Source: Pegethrix bostrychoides GSE-TBD4-15B (lineage in GTDB: Bacteria; Cyanobacteriota; Cyanobacteriia; Elainellales; Elainellaceae). From it: DNA of 49,324 nt. Both the position numbers and the translations under genes were made by a program. Shown one piece after another: positions 25,736 to 34,279 of the stretch. Every line of letters begins with the position of its first letter. Positions within the stretch are counted from its first letter, which is position 1. The stretch covers positions 1 through 49,324 of the forward strand of contig JAHHHV010000018.1 of assembly GCA_019359155.1 (NCBI GenBank). The letters are read 5' to 3'. The notes below the pieces were generated by a model that was not told where the DNA came from, did no database searches, and was given only the letters and a program-made list of their open reading frames with translations.

Positions 25736-25888
25736 GGTTCCTCAAATACCGATATGATTCACAGGATCCGGTTCCTCAAATACCGATATGATCCACAGAT
25801 TTGGTTCCTCAAATACCGATATGATTCACAGGTTGACTTGGTTCCTCAAATACCGAATTTAGCTCAAACTATCGGTATTTGAGGAACC
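25736..25888 (+). repeat. Iteron array of the plasmid replication origin
   Basis: The core GGTTCCTCAAATACCGA occurs four times in direct orientation, beginning at 25736, 25770, 25803 and 25840, so roughly every three helical turns. The first three copies extend to 29 nt with TATGATTCACAG-like tails, and the fourth keeps only the core. A fifth core copy is inverted at 25872-25888. The array lies between the AT-rich DnaA-box segment and the 3' end of the rep gene. RepA should bind it for initiation, and the inverted pair could act in autoregulation or handcuffing. Confidence 0.88.
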
Positions 25889-25928
25889 TCTAGTTATTAA
25901 AGAAATACACTAAAAAAGAACAGTGTTT

Positions 25929-26795
25929 TTATAAATCAACATTACCGATAAGCCCTTTGAGTAAGGCTCGTGCCTGCAACTGCTCATTCCGATTGATAAA
26001 GGTTAAAATATCCTCTTCAGGATTAAACATAATTTCATAGTCTGGAAGATGATTGCTTTCAGCAAGCTCTTTAACTAGATAACGAAACTTTTTGAGTAGG
26101 CTAAGTGATCCTGATTTCTTATGAAGCAGTTCAAGCCTGACCTTCCATTGTGCCTGTGAGCCACAATGTTTTCTTGCGAGTTCGTATAAGCGTCGATCTA
26201 GCCCACTGCCTAGACGAAAGTAATCTCGGTTAAGTGTCAATACTTCTCTGCCACAAACAGCACTAAACAGCCACTCAGAGAGCGTTACCTCAACTGCAAC
26301 CATTCGAGAATCACTGGGTGACTTCTCCACAATCTGAAAGCTCTCAATCAAACCAAAACCACCCCTAACTCGCCTGTTGCCAGCTTTGATATTCGTAAAA
26401 ATTCTTGTTCCTGTAAGCCGCTGAAAGGATTGTTCAAGAAGCCTATAGTTGTGCCCTCCTGTATCTCGATTAGTCGATACTAAAAAATCATAGGCTGTCA
26501 TCCGCATCGTGCGGCTGATGTTCCTGCCCCGATTTAACGCTTCTACTAAATGACTGATGCAGTAGATGAGAATATCTTTGTCGAAAATAGTAGCAAGACC
26601 CAATGCACTGGGAACAATTTTGACCGTATTACCATTATGTTCATAAGTTCTAATGCGAGTATCAGGTGTCTTGGAGATGGTAAATAACGGGTGCTCCATG
26701 CTTCCAATATCTGCCTTAGGGCTTACATTAATGATGTCACAAACAAAGAAATCGAGTTGTCGATAACGATCAGGAAGTAGCGGACTTTTAACCAT
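25929..26795 (-). CDS. repA: Plasmid replication initiator RepA
   Basis: The protein has 288 residues and matches the replication initiator protein A family: RYRQLDFFVCDI near the N-terminus, MEHPLFTISK, IFDKDILIYC, YDFLVSTNRDTGG, LEQSFQRLTGT and RRLYELARKHCG. Two winged-helix-like halves are expected. It binds the adjacent iterons to open the origin. It is transcribed away from parA, with the shared 325-bp spacer carrying promoters and centromere-like repeats. It appears intact, so the element could replicate as a plasmid when excised. Confidence 0.9.
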   Translation of the reverse strand: MVKSPLLPDRYRQLDFFVCDIINVSPKADIGSMEHPLFTISKTPDTRIRTYEHNGNTVKIVPSALGLATIFDKDILIYCISHLVEALNRGRNISRTMRMTAYDFLVSTNRDTGGHNYRLLEQSFQRLTGTRIFTNIKAGNRRVRGGFGLIESFQIVEKSPSDSRMVAVEVTLSEWLFSAVCGREVLTLNRDYFRLGSGLDRRLYELARKHCGSQAQWKVRLELLHKKSGSLSLLKKFRYLVKELAESNHLPDYEIMFNPEEDILTFINRNEQLQARALLKGLIGNVDL

Positions 26796-27120
26796 TACTC
26801 ACAACCTTTTAATAATAAAAATTGAAAAATTACTGTTTCTTAATAAGGTGCTTCTATTAGCTAATGTTAGTCAAGCTTTATTTGCCGTAACTCTGTAACT
26901 CCGTGATTCTGTATGTTTGTAAGTTACTACCCAGCAGAATAAAATTTATGTAAGCCTTCTCAATTAATAAGATTTATTATTGACAATAGCTTAAAAAACA
27001 AACATAAACTTACAGAGTTACAGATATATAAACTCACAAACTTACAGAGTTGCGAAGTATCAAATATACAGACTTACAAAATACTAGACTTACAAAGTTG
27101 TAAAAAACAGGAATTATAAA
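26796..27120. other. Divergent rep/par spacer with centromere-like repeats
   Basis: Variants of ACTTACAGAGTT recur: AACTTACAGAGTT at 27007-27019 and 27039-27051, GACTTACAAA forms at 27071 and 27087, and inverted forms at about 26886-26926 (TAACTCTGTAACT). Direct-repeat clusters upstream of a short ParA are the expected position of a type Ib partition centromere. The promoters of repA and parA must also lie here. Confidence 0.7.
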
Positions 27121-27744
27121 TTGAAAATTTTATCAGTTGTTAATGGAAAAGGTGGGGTAGGCAAAACAACAACTTCTATCAACCTTGCTGCCATCTATGC
27201 TGAAAAGTATCGGGTCTTGATGGTTGATTCAGACCCCCAAGGAAGTGCCACCTGGTGGGCAGAGCAGGGGGAACCTAAATTTGAGATTGCCCAGGAGACA
27301 GATCCAAAGCTTTTAAGTAAGCTCCGCTCTATCTCAGAATACGATCTAGCAATCTGTGACACTCCACCTGCTCTACGATCTGATGCCTTGATAGCGGTAG
27401 TAAAAGCCTCTGACTATGTTGTCTTGCCTTCTCTTCCGTCTCCAATGGATCTAAAAGCCTTAATTGATACAGTAAAAGGGACTATCTCTCCACAGGGAGT
27501 CTCTCACCGAGTGCTATTGACTCGTGTAGACCCTCGGCGGATTAATGATGCAATGGATGCTCAAAGTAGCCTTATGGCAAAAGGTATTCCCGTTTTCAAT
27601 TCCATGATTCGAGGCTACGCAGCTCATGAAAAATCTGTACTTGATGGAGTGCCTATAACTCAGTGGAAAGGTAAAAATGCTCGTGAAGCAGAATCAGACT
27701 ATCAGCGAGTTGTAGATGAACTTCAAAGGGAGTGGGGGAACTAG
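27121..27744 (+). CDS. parA: ParA-family partition ATPase
   Basis: The protein has 207 residues, starting with TTG at 27121. The deviant Walker A is [11 protein letters not shown] at about residue 9, [11 protein letters not shown] comes next, and [10 protein letters not shown] gives Walker B. It lacks an N-terminal HTH domain, as in short type Ib ParA/ParF proteins that move plasmids over the nucleoid. It is followed five bases later by its partner gene. Confidence 0.92.
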   Translation: MKILSVVNGKGGVGKTTTSINLAAIYAEKYRVLMVDSDPQGSATWWAEQGEPKFEIAQETDPKLLSKLRSISEYDLAICDTPPALRSDALIAVVKASDYVVLPSLPSPMDLKALIDTVKGTISPQGVSHRVLLTRVDPRRINDAMDAQSSLMAKGIPVFNSMIRGYAAHEKSVLDGVPITQWKGKNAREAESDYQRVVDELQREWGN

Positions 27745-27748
27745 CAAT

Positions 27749-28219
27749 ATGGCAGTCAAAAGAAGATTATCTGATCTGGTTTCTGATTTGGTTTTGGAAG
27801 AAAGTCCAAAAGTGACAGAGTTACAGACTTTGGAAGTATCAAACTCTGTAAGCCCTAATTTGTCGCTTGAGGTTAATAAGCTAAATTTACTCAATAAAGA
27901 GCCAGCAGTAGGGGAGGGCGAAAAAAGTCCTTCTCCAACATCCGAACTAGCGATGTCACAGAAACACAGACTTACAGAGTCTGAGACTTCCGAAGTACCG
28001 AAGTACCTGACTTACGACCGCAAAGAAGCTAGGTTAAGGTTTGATCAGGTCACAAGCCTGACTAATCTGACTAAGCTACTTAATCGCAGACGAAAGGGTA
28101 GGGGAGAGAGAATTACAGATAATACTTTAATACGGGTAGCTGTTGATTTATTGCTAAGTAAAGCTGAGACATTAGGGGGAATGACTGAGGATGAAATTAG
28201 AGCAGGATTGAAGTTGTGA
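27749..28219 (+). CDS. ParA partner, centromere-binding protein (ParG/ParB-like)
   Basis: About 156 residues from ATG 27749 (MAVKRRLSDL). An upstream in-frame start at 27716 overlaps parA. The basic N-terminus is followed by a disordered, Ser/Thr/Glu-rich stretch of about 80 residues. The C-terminal domain (RFDQVTSLTNLTKLLNRRRK, then TDNTLIRVAVDLLL) looks like a ribbon-helix-helix. The disordered part is encoded by DNA that repeats the centromere-like motif (ACAGAGTTACAGACTT at about 27818 and ACAGACTTACAGAGT at about 27965), so the gene may contain part of its own binding site. It should bind the repeats and stimulate ParA. Confidence 0.75.
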   Translation: MAVKRRLSDLVSDLVLEESPKVTELQTLEVSNSVSPNLSLEVNKLNLLNKEPAVGEGEKSPSPTSELAMSQKHRLTESETSEVPKYLTYDRKEARLRFDQVTSLTNLTKLLNRRRKGRGERITDNTLIRVAVDLLLSKAETLGGMTEDEIRAGLKL

Positions 28220-28252
28220 GGACTAAACCAGTCCAAATCAAATTCAATCGTC

Positions 28253-29491
28253 TTAACTGCTTTGCCTTGTTAAGTTACCTGGACGTGACATAATTACGGC
28301 ATCTATAATTCCTGGAAGCTGTCTTAGACCATTTCTCATAGTGTCGTGCTCATGTGATTTATTAGAGTCATCCCAGATAAAAGCTATAATATGACGATAA
28401 ACTGAACCATTAACTAAGTAAACACTGCTGTCAGCAGCAATCTGCTCAATCATATCTTGGGGTTTATCACTTGCCCGCATGAACTTCACCTCAATAATGA
28501 GTGATAGGCTTAAAATTGCAAGATCAACTCGTGGATGCATTTGACCTACCGAGGGGGTATAATCTTCATCTTTCAGGTCAGGAAAAATGGGAGACAGTAA
28601 AAAGTAGAGCAAGTTTTGAACATGATATTCATTTTCAATATGCCATTTGATCGCTTCTCCTCTTCCTGTTCTTGATTTACTTTCCCAAGTCCAACGTCGA
28701 AATGCAGCCGGAATACGGTGGAGCACTTTACTAACGTCCTCCACGGACGGTTTGATTAAACTAGTAGATGGCATAAGTCTACTAATGTAATTGAAAGCAG
28801 CTAAACGTAGGATAATACGGCTAATGGAAATGCTGGTTTCAGAGTTATGCTTCATTAAAAATAAGGCTTCTCTTTTATCATCTTCCTCAGAAGGGGTAGC
28901 ATAAGTAAGAGCATTCTTTGAATAGAGAGCAATTCTAACATCTGCCAGGTTATTCTCAGGCGGTACAGATTTTTGCACGCTTAAGCCTCCTAACTGACAA
29001 ACTGATACAAGTAGGCACTTTTGCCATCCATCTAACCTGGCTTGAAAGCTTTTTTCAATAAAATTATTGAGCCATTCACGTACCTGACTTATAATAGTTT
29101 CATCACCTATGATTTTTGCTCCAAGCACTATACCCAAAAGAGCTACAACGTCTGTACAAAATACCTGTAGATGATCTTCTAAAAGTGGTTCTCGTCTAGA
29201 TACCCAAGATAACCCTTGAGATAGATCAATTAATTCTGATTCCTTAAGTATGTCACAGGCAGCAGCAAAACCAAGAATTGCTATATTGTAATATCTTCTC
29301 TGTCCTCCAGTATATTTTGCTACTTCAGAAACAGTATCACTAAGTCGAAATGGAATTTCTGAATTACCTAGAAGCCACGCTGCAAAAGCTTCCTCTAGGT
29401 TTCTTTTTCCCGACAAAGAGCTTAGCTCCTTTAGGAGCATTTTTTTTGCATCGCCTAAAAGGAATTCCTCTGAAGACACTATAGAAACCAT
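28253..29491 (-). CDS. Argonaute-associated nuclease effector (PD-(D/E)XK)
   Basis: 412 residues from ATG 29491, chosen because AGGAGA lies seven to eight bases upstream. The frame extends to 29533. The C-terminal domain has the PD-(D/E)XK signature: RVDLAIL, then LIIEVKF, then a QIAAD helix and IAFIWD strand. The first 300 residues are helical and unrecognised, and may carry the Argonaute-contact or regulatory part. It overlaps the Argonaute gene by 13 nt. Inactive long-B Argonautes with linked nucleases have been reported as guide-triggered abortive-infection systems, with the nuclease destroying DNA after target recognition. This pair fits that scheme, though the long N-terminal region may be distinctive. 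Confidence 0.78.
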   Translation of the reverse strand: MVSIVSSEEFLLGDAKKMLLKELSSLSGKRNLEEAFAAWLLGNSEIPFRLSDTVSEVAKYTGGQRRYYNIAILGFAAACDILKESELIDLSQGLSWVSRREPLLEDHLQVFCTDVVALLGIVLGAKIIGDETIISQVREWLNNFIEKSFQARLDGWQKCLLVSVCQLGGLSVQKSVPPENNLADVRIALYSKNALTYATPSEEDDKREALFLMKHNSETSISISRIILRLAAFNYISRLMPSTSLIKPSVEDVSKVLHRIPAAFRRWTWESKSRTGRGEAIKWHIENEYHVQNLLYFLLSPIFPDLKDEDYTPSVGQMHPRVDLAILSLSLIIEVKFMRASDKPQDMIEQIAADSSVYLVNGSVYRHIIAFIWDDSNKSHEHDTMRNGLRQLPGIIDAVIMSRPGNLTRQSS

Positions 29492-31836
29492 CGAGTTTCT
29501 CCTACCCTCCCAAGCATTGAATCTGGATTCCAAGATGAAACTGTTCCTAGTTGACCAAGCATTTTAGCTATTAATTCTGAATAAGTAATTGTCACTGGCA
29601 TTGATGAAGGAAAAAAACTTCGCCATGAGTGACAGGAAAATGTAAATACTTGTCGTGCAAGGTACGTTGTATCATTAAAGGTTGATTCTCGATGGAGACG
29701 TAGCAATACTGGAGTAGGTATTCCGTTCTCTGGACGTTTGACCTCATTTGCTCCAGTTAATGAAAGCAATACCTCAGACTTGGAAACTCGAAAAAACAGC
29801 CCTCGTTTAGGTGTAAATTTACCCTTGCCTGGTGTTTGAGTTTCGTAGTCCCAAACTCCATTCTCAGACTCGTCAAACAAAATAAAAGGATGATCTTGCA
29901 CTATATGGAGAAAAGCATAATCTACATCATATTCGCTACAAAGTTCTTTCATTAGTTCTTTAATTGCTTCAGCTTCATTATCTTTTAAAGGCTTAAACGC
30001 ATGAAAAATCAAACGAATATGATTACCACGCTCCCAGTTCATAGCACGTTTTACTTTTATAATTGTTTCCCGCAGAGATTCAAGCAATGCGTCCTTGTAC
30101 TCAGCTATAGGAACAGCCTTTGACAGGTTAGAAAGCATGTAATTTCCGTCTCCAGAAAAAACAGTCGTGATGCCTACAATTTGCTGCCGTTGACCTAAAC
30201 GTCCTTTGGTCACTACAGAACTTCCGAGACCAAAAATGAGTTCATAAGTAATAGTTCTATCTGCCTTGATAAGCCAGGGAACTCCACCAAGCTTTGCATA
30301 TATCGCAAGAGATATAATATTAAGAATATAGCAGAGACTACGATCGGGAACATCAATTGTCTCAATCTCAAAATCTTGTGTAGGTATTTGTGCAGCTAGA
30401 AATGATGCTTTTGACGTAAGGTATGGGTTATTATCCCCTTCCAGATCGTGAAAAGCTCTATCGATTTGAATCAGAGCTAAGTCCCATTTAAATCTCTCTT
30501 GCCTCTGATAGTTGAGGGCTTGTCTGACTGCTCTCTCATATTCTGTTGCTGTACTGCCATGAGTTAGAAAGAATTTATAATCAATATTATCTAATGAGTA
30601 TTTACGAATTAATCCTTGTGCAAACGGTTGACGTTTATTTTTTTGAGTTAGTTCTTTTACTGTTACACCATTGATCAATTTGTATAAAAATTGCTCTACT
30701 CGACCCTTCTGTGTTTCCTGACAAATGACACAAATGCGAGGATCTGAAGGAGTAAAAGTAGGTGCACTATAGGGACCATATTCACTAAGTCCACCATCGT
30801 GCCATGTACTAGTTTTCTCCCCAGAAGCATCAAAAACATAAATAGTGCGAGGTGCCATTTGAACTGAAGGAAAATTTTGAGCTTCAGCTTCCGTAAGAAA
30901 AGGCTGAAAAGAAAAATTTACACCTGGAACCATTTCAAAAGATTGAGTAGAGAAGTAATTTATAACCTTCTGAAGATGTTTAAGGCGATTTGCTCCATCT
31001 CGAAAATCTATCAACTTCTTCTCTAAGTCGTCCTTAACTGCATCAGCATGTTCTCGAAATAGACAATCAAGACAGCGGTTAAAAGCTTCTTGTCTTGGTT
31101 CCAAAAAAACATCTTTTGACAAGATAGTCTCAATATCATCTCGTGCATCACTTAGCCTTAAAAATTCTCCTTCAATAGATTGCACCTGACCAATAAGACG
31201 AAGAAAGGGGGCTATCTTAGGATTATTTGGCTGAACCATTTTACTCACATACAATCCATCTAGAGAAATTTTCTTTTCAATTAGAAGGTTACATGGAAGC
31301 TCAATCCATCTCCTTGTAGATACATCAAGAACAAGTCCAAGAAATGCAGGTTGATAATCAAAACTGACTTTTCGAATAGCTGCAATATATCGAGGGCATA
31401 TACCTAACCACTCCAGAATTTGAATATCTGAAGTGTAGCTCTTATTCAAAAAATTCCTTTGAGGTTCTGCTAAGAACTCAACAGGGTCATAACTAGTCAC
31501 TTTCCGACCCAAGCTATATAGAAAATTGATAAAAGAATGTTTTACTAATGCGGCAGCAATATGAAGATTCTCAGAAAGTTTGATCCGTTTTAATTTTTCT
31601 CCTATTGGAACCTCATTAACTAGAATAGGTATTGATAAAATATGATTTCTGTCTTTATAGAAAAAATGAGTGTTAGAATGAACTTTGCGAAGATTGTGAA
31701 GTTCATTCTGATCCACGTAAGAACTTAGACCAATGTCAATTTCAGCATCATCAAAATGAATTGATGAAAAATTCAGCGTCAATTTTCTAGACTTATTTGA
31801 GAACTTAGAGGGAATTATTTTGTTTGGCGAACTCAT
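29479..31836 (-). CDS. Long prokaryotic Argonaute with degenerate PIWI active site
   Basis: 785 residues from ATG 31836, preceded by GAGGAT. A TTG at 31845 would add three. An N/PAZ-like half is followed by the MID domain (RICVICQETQKGR, YKFFLTHGS) and a PIWI domain recognised by NIISLAIYAKLGGVPWL, ELIFGLGSS, IVGITTVFSGDGNY, and the C-terminal PVTITYSELIAKMLG. The first catalytic Asp, normally in GIDV, is replaced in FGLGSS, and the position of the third reads IFHAFKP, so slicing should be lost. This places it in the inactive long-B clade, which uses a partner nuclease. The start overlaps the end of the hsdM remnant by ATGA, so it may borrow that gene's promoter. Confidence 0.85.
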   Translation of the reverse strand: MSSPNKIIPSKFSNKSRKLTLNFSSIHFDDAEIDIGLSSYVDQNELHNLRKVHSNTHFFYKDRNHILSIPILVNEVPIGEKLKRIKLSENLHIAAALVKHSFINFLYSLGRKVTSYDPVEFLAEPQRNFLNKSYTSDIQILEWLGICPRYIAAIRKVSFDYQPAFLGLVLDVSTRRWIELPCNLLIEKKISLDGLYVSKMVQPNNPKIAPFLRLIGQVQSIEGEFLRLSDARDDIETILSKDVFLEPRQEAFNRCLDCLFREHADAVKDDLEKKLIDFRDGANRLKHLQKVINYFSTQSFEMVPGVNFSFQPFLTEAEAQNFPSVQMAPRTIYVFDASGEKTSTWHDGGLSEYGPYSAPTFTPSDPRICVICQETQKGRVEQFLYKLINGVTVKELTQKNKRQPFAQGLIRKYSLDNIDYKFFLTHGSTATEYERAVRQALNYQRQERFKWDLALIQIDRAFHDLEGDNNPYLTSKASFLAAQIPTQDFEIETIDVPDRSLCYILNIISLAIYAKLGGVPWLIKADRTITYELIFGLGSSVVTKGRLGQRQQIVGITTVFSGDGNYMLSNLSKAVPIAEYKDALLESLRETIIKVKRAMNWERGNHIRLIFHAFKPLKDNEAEAIKELMKELCSEYDVDYAFLHIVQDHPFILFDESENGVWDYETQTPGKGKFTPKRGLFFRVSKSEVLLSLTGANEVKRPENGIPTPVLLRLHRESTFNDTTYLARQVFTFSCHSWRSFFPSSMPVTITYSELIAKMLGQLGTVSSWNPDSMLGRVGETRWFL

Positions 31837-32131
31837 CCTACACAATCCTCATCAATAATACTGACGTATATACGTACATCCCGACAGTGGCTACCTTTAG
31901 GGATCTGAAAGCGGTGCTCATCCAAAAAATCACCCTGTACTCAGCCATCATCACCTCATGCTTTTCGTTCCACACGTCACAGATAAGCTTAAAAAATAAA
32001 AGAGGCAGAACGCAGCTTTTCCAGTCGGTACGATCGACAGGGCTACCCCGGAGAATGTTTGCAGCTTCCCAAAGATGCATATCCAGCCAAGATTGATCAA
32101 TTGTCAAATTAAAAAGTTGTCCCTGAACCAT
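31833..32131 (-). pseudogene. hsdM: HsdM (type I DNA methyltransferase) N-terminal remnant, frameshifted
   Basis: The first frame, from ATG 32131, carries LWEAANILRGS and VLPLLFFKLICDVW, the conserved N-terminal HsdM motif. At a run of six A (plus strand 31924-31929) the frame shifts, and the continuation DEHRFQIPKGSHCRDVR, also an HsdM signature, lies in another frame. It ends at TGA 31833-31835, overlapping the Argonaute ATG. All of the methyltransferase catalytic domain is gone. It is the relic of a type I restriction-modification locus into which the Argonaute pair was placed, or the reverse. Confidence 0.85.
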
Positions 32132-32384
32132 AAGTTTCCGTAATTAAACAAAGGAAACTTCTCTTCACCTGAAAAAGAAGTAATGACTAGTTTTAGCTCA
32201 TCTTTTGCGTTGTTGGCTTACAAATCCCTCTACCCTGACTTTTTTCCCTACAAGATTATAAACAGTATTAAAATTTCACTAGAATAAATTTCCCTTAATT
32301 TTCAGGATTACTTTATGAAGCGAAGCCTGGAGCCTCTTTAGTGTCAGTTCCAGGTTGCTCAAAAAAGAGAAAAGGGTAGAAAGA

Positions 32385-33458
32385 TTACCCCCCCTCCTTT
32401 CTTTCAACCTGCTTTTGGACGCTCCGTATAGCTTCATGCAGTTTTGCTTGAAGGATCGGTTGAGGAGGTAGCTCTGTCATATATTCTGCAACCCGAATCT
32501 CACCTTGATCAAGCTGCAACAGTTCAATCTGCTCCTGATTTTTCTCACTGCACAAAATTAAGCCTAATGGAGACTCTTCTCCAGCTTTTCGCTCATACTT
32601 ATCCAGCCATCGTAGATAAAGCTCCATCTGTCCTTTGTACTCTGGGCTAAACCGTCCAAGTTTTAGCTCAATTGCTACCAGCCGATGCAGACTCCGATGG
32701 AAGAACAGTAAATCAAGGTAAAAATCTTGTTGCCCGACAGTCATCCGCTTCTGACGGGCAACAAAACAGAAATCAGATCCCATCTCCAATAAAAATCTCT
32801 CTATCTCCCGTAAGATTGCCATTTCAAGGTCACTCTCACTGTAGGTGTCAGCTAGATTGAGGAAGTCTAATAAATAAGGATCACGAAAAACTAAATCAGG
32901 CGTCATCCTGTCTTCTTCTCTCAGAGCTTCGAGTTCCTGACGGGCTAGCTCTTCTGGCTTACGGGAGATTGCAGTTCTCTCGTACAGCATTCCCCGAACT
33001 TTGTTTCGTAAAGTACGAACGCTCCACCGCTCAACTCGACACATCTCAGCGTAAAACTCTCGCTGGAGGGAGTCTTTCAAATAGATAATCTCAAGAAAAT
33101 GTGACCAGGCTAATTGTGCAGACAGTGTTTGCACAATGTCTTGAGTCGGGAAAACTTCAGCAAATCGAATCATATTGAACAAGTTTCGACGCCCGAACCC
33201 TCGCCCATATTCGGCTGTTAATAAGTCGCTTAACGCTTTAACTACCTTTTCCCCGTACTCAGCTCGATCCTCACCTAAGACTTCTCGCCTAATCCGATCG
33301 CCAATATTCCAGTGCAGAAGTACTAGCTCAATATTGACAACTTGGGCAACTTGGCTTCGCCCAGACTCAATCAAGCTACGGATGTCGGATACAAGCTGTT
33401 TGGGTGGATTTACCCCAGCTTCAATAGAACTATCATTTTTTGATGGAAGCTTCTCCAT
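32385..33458 (-). CDS. DUF1016/YhcG-family PD-(D/E)XK nuclease
   Basis: The protein has 357 residues, the family length. The N-terminal DUF1016 helical domain (LVLLHWNIGDRIRREV, FGRRNLFNMIRFAEVFP, LAWSHFLEIIYLKD) precedes the nuclease domain FYLDLLFFHR, LVAIELKLGRF and YKGQMELYLRWLDK, with D, ELK and Q residues in place. These genes often accompany type I restriction loci, in line with the nearby hsdM remnant. The biological role is not settled, with defence or DNA processing most likely. Apparently intact. Confidence 0.88.
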   Translation of the reverse strand: MEKLPSKNDSSIEAGVNPPKQLVSDIRSLIESGRSQVAQVVNIELVLLHWNIGDRIRREVLGEDRAEYGEKVVKALSDLLTAEYGRGFGRRNLFNMIRFAEVFPTQDIVQTLSAQLAWSHFLEIIYLKDSLQREFYAEMCRVERWSVRTLRNKVRGMLYERTAISRKPEELARQELEALREEDRMTPDLVFRDPYLLDFLNLADTYSESDLEMAILREIERFLLEMGSDFCFVARQKRMTVGQQDFYLDLLFFHRSLHRLVAIELKLGRFSPEYKGQMELYLRWLDKYERKAGEESPLGLILCSEKNQEQIELLQLDQGEIRVAEYMTELPPQPILQAKLHEAIRSVQKQVERKEGG

Positions 33459-34279
33459 TCATCACTTGTATTAATTATACGGGTGCTTAAACAAAAATCA
33501 GTACAAACAGACTATGTCGCACTTCTATTGAAGAATCAACCGCTTCCACCACTGAAATATAAGTCAATTTTTCTCTTAATCGATAGAAAGCTTGAAGCTA
33601 TAGAAGATTTTTTTACTATCTATAGAAATCTTCACACATTAGGTACCTAGTTTGAGCTTCAGCGAAATATCCTCAGTACCCAAGGGTGCCCTAGCCTTGT
33701 CAGTGGTCTTTAAGGTTCTTTTGCGATCTTCAAGCAGTGAGTCTCTCTAATGTAGCGACTGCTAATCATCTCAGATTTTGTGACATCCAAAGAGGCTCGG
33801 CTGTCCTTGGTTATCCTAAATTTAAATAGATCAGGGTCATCTCGACCCAGGCTACCGCTGTCTGTCTCATCATCACCCGATCCTAGAGTGCCGAAACTTT
33901 GGGATCTATCTAATAGACTTAAAAAGCTTGAGATCCGAACCTACTAGCCTTTCCCGACCAGAATAGAGGTCAGCCCTAATCGGGGCAGTAGTTGAGGAGC
34001 GAGTTAAAGTTGCTTGAGTCCAGAAGACACGATGATTGAGAGAGCACGGCTCACCCTGCTGCTTAGTAGATTAAGCATCGCAATTTTAGCATTTCGTCCA
34101 TAGCTCCCACTCTAAAGCCTCATTTTTTGAGGATTATTCCCCCTCCTGCTGCTGGCTTTTGATCTTGCCTTCTTAGCTTGAAAAGCTTACGCCATGCCAA
34201 ATTTTCTAAAATATGGGGTAAGTTTGGGGTAAAGAAGAAATTAGTCGGCTGAAACCCTTATGTAGCGGTACAACAATAA
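33459..34279. other. 820-bp noncoding right end of the element
   Basis: No gene is recognised. Near the end, GGGGTAAG (34215-34222) and GGGGTAAA (34226-34233) form an 11-bp-spaced direct repeat, a pattern seen at integrase arm sites. No other structure stands out. Confidence 0.5.
34215..34233 (+). repeat. Possible integrase arm-type repeats
   Basis: GGGGTAAG and GGGGTAAA lie one helical turn apart, 47-65 bp inside the tRNA fragment. Position and spacing are the only support. Confidence 0.3.

Larger units (their letters stand above)
24359..25928. other. 1.57-kb noncoding region: replication origin and probable transfer origin
   Basis: No frame over 60 codons is convincing. Next to the mobilisation operon it has two short palindromes (24509-24519 and 24528-24539). 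In the middle lies TTAAGGC-loop-GCCTTAA (24919-24939). Near the rep gene it contains AAATCTAA-TT-TTAGATTT (25587-25604), a perfect DnaA box and the iterons. The layout fits a transfer origin at the left end and a vegetative origin at the right end. Confidence 0.7.

Noticed and set aside
25736-25888. Regularly spaced repeats looking like a small CRISPR array
   Set aside because: Spacers are only 4-9 nt beyond the 29-nt units, one copy is inverted, and repA is adjacent. These are iterons. No cas genes occur.
31824-32096. 90-codon plus-strand frame over the hsdM remnant
   Set aside because: The opposite strand carries clear HsdM motifs.
1-34279. A complete conjugative (type IV secretion) element
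   Set aside because: Only relaxases, accessory proteins and coupling proteins are present. No VirB4-, VirB6- or pilin-like gene is seen, so at most it is mobilisable on the visible evidence.
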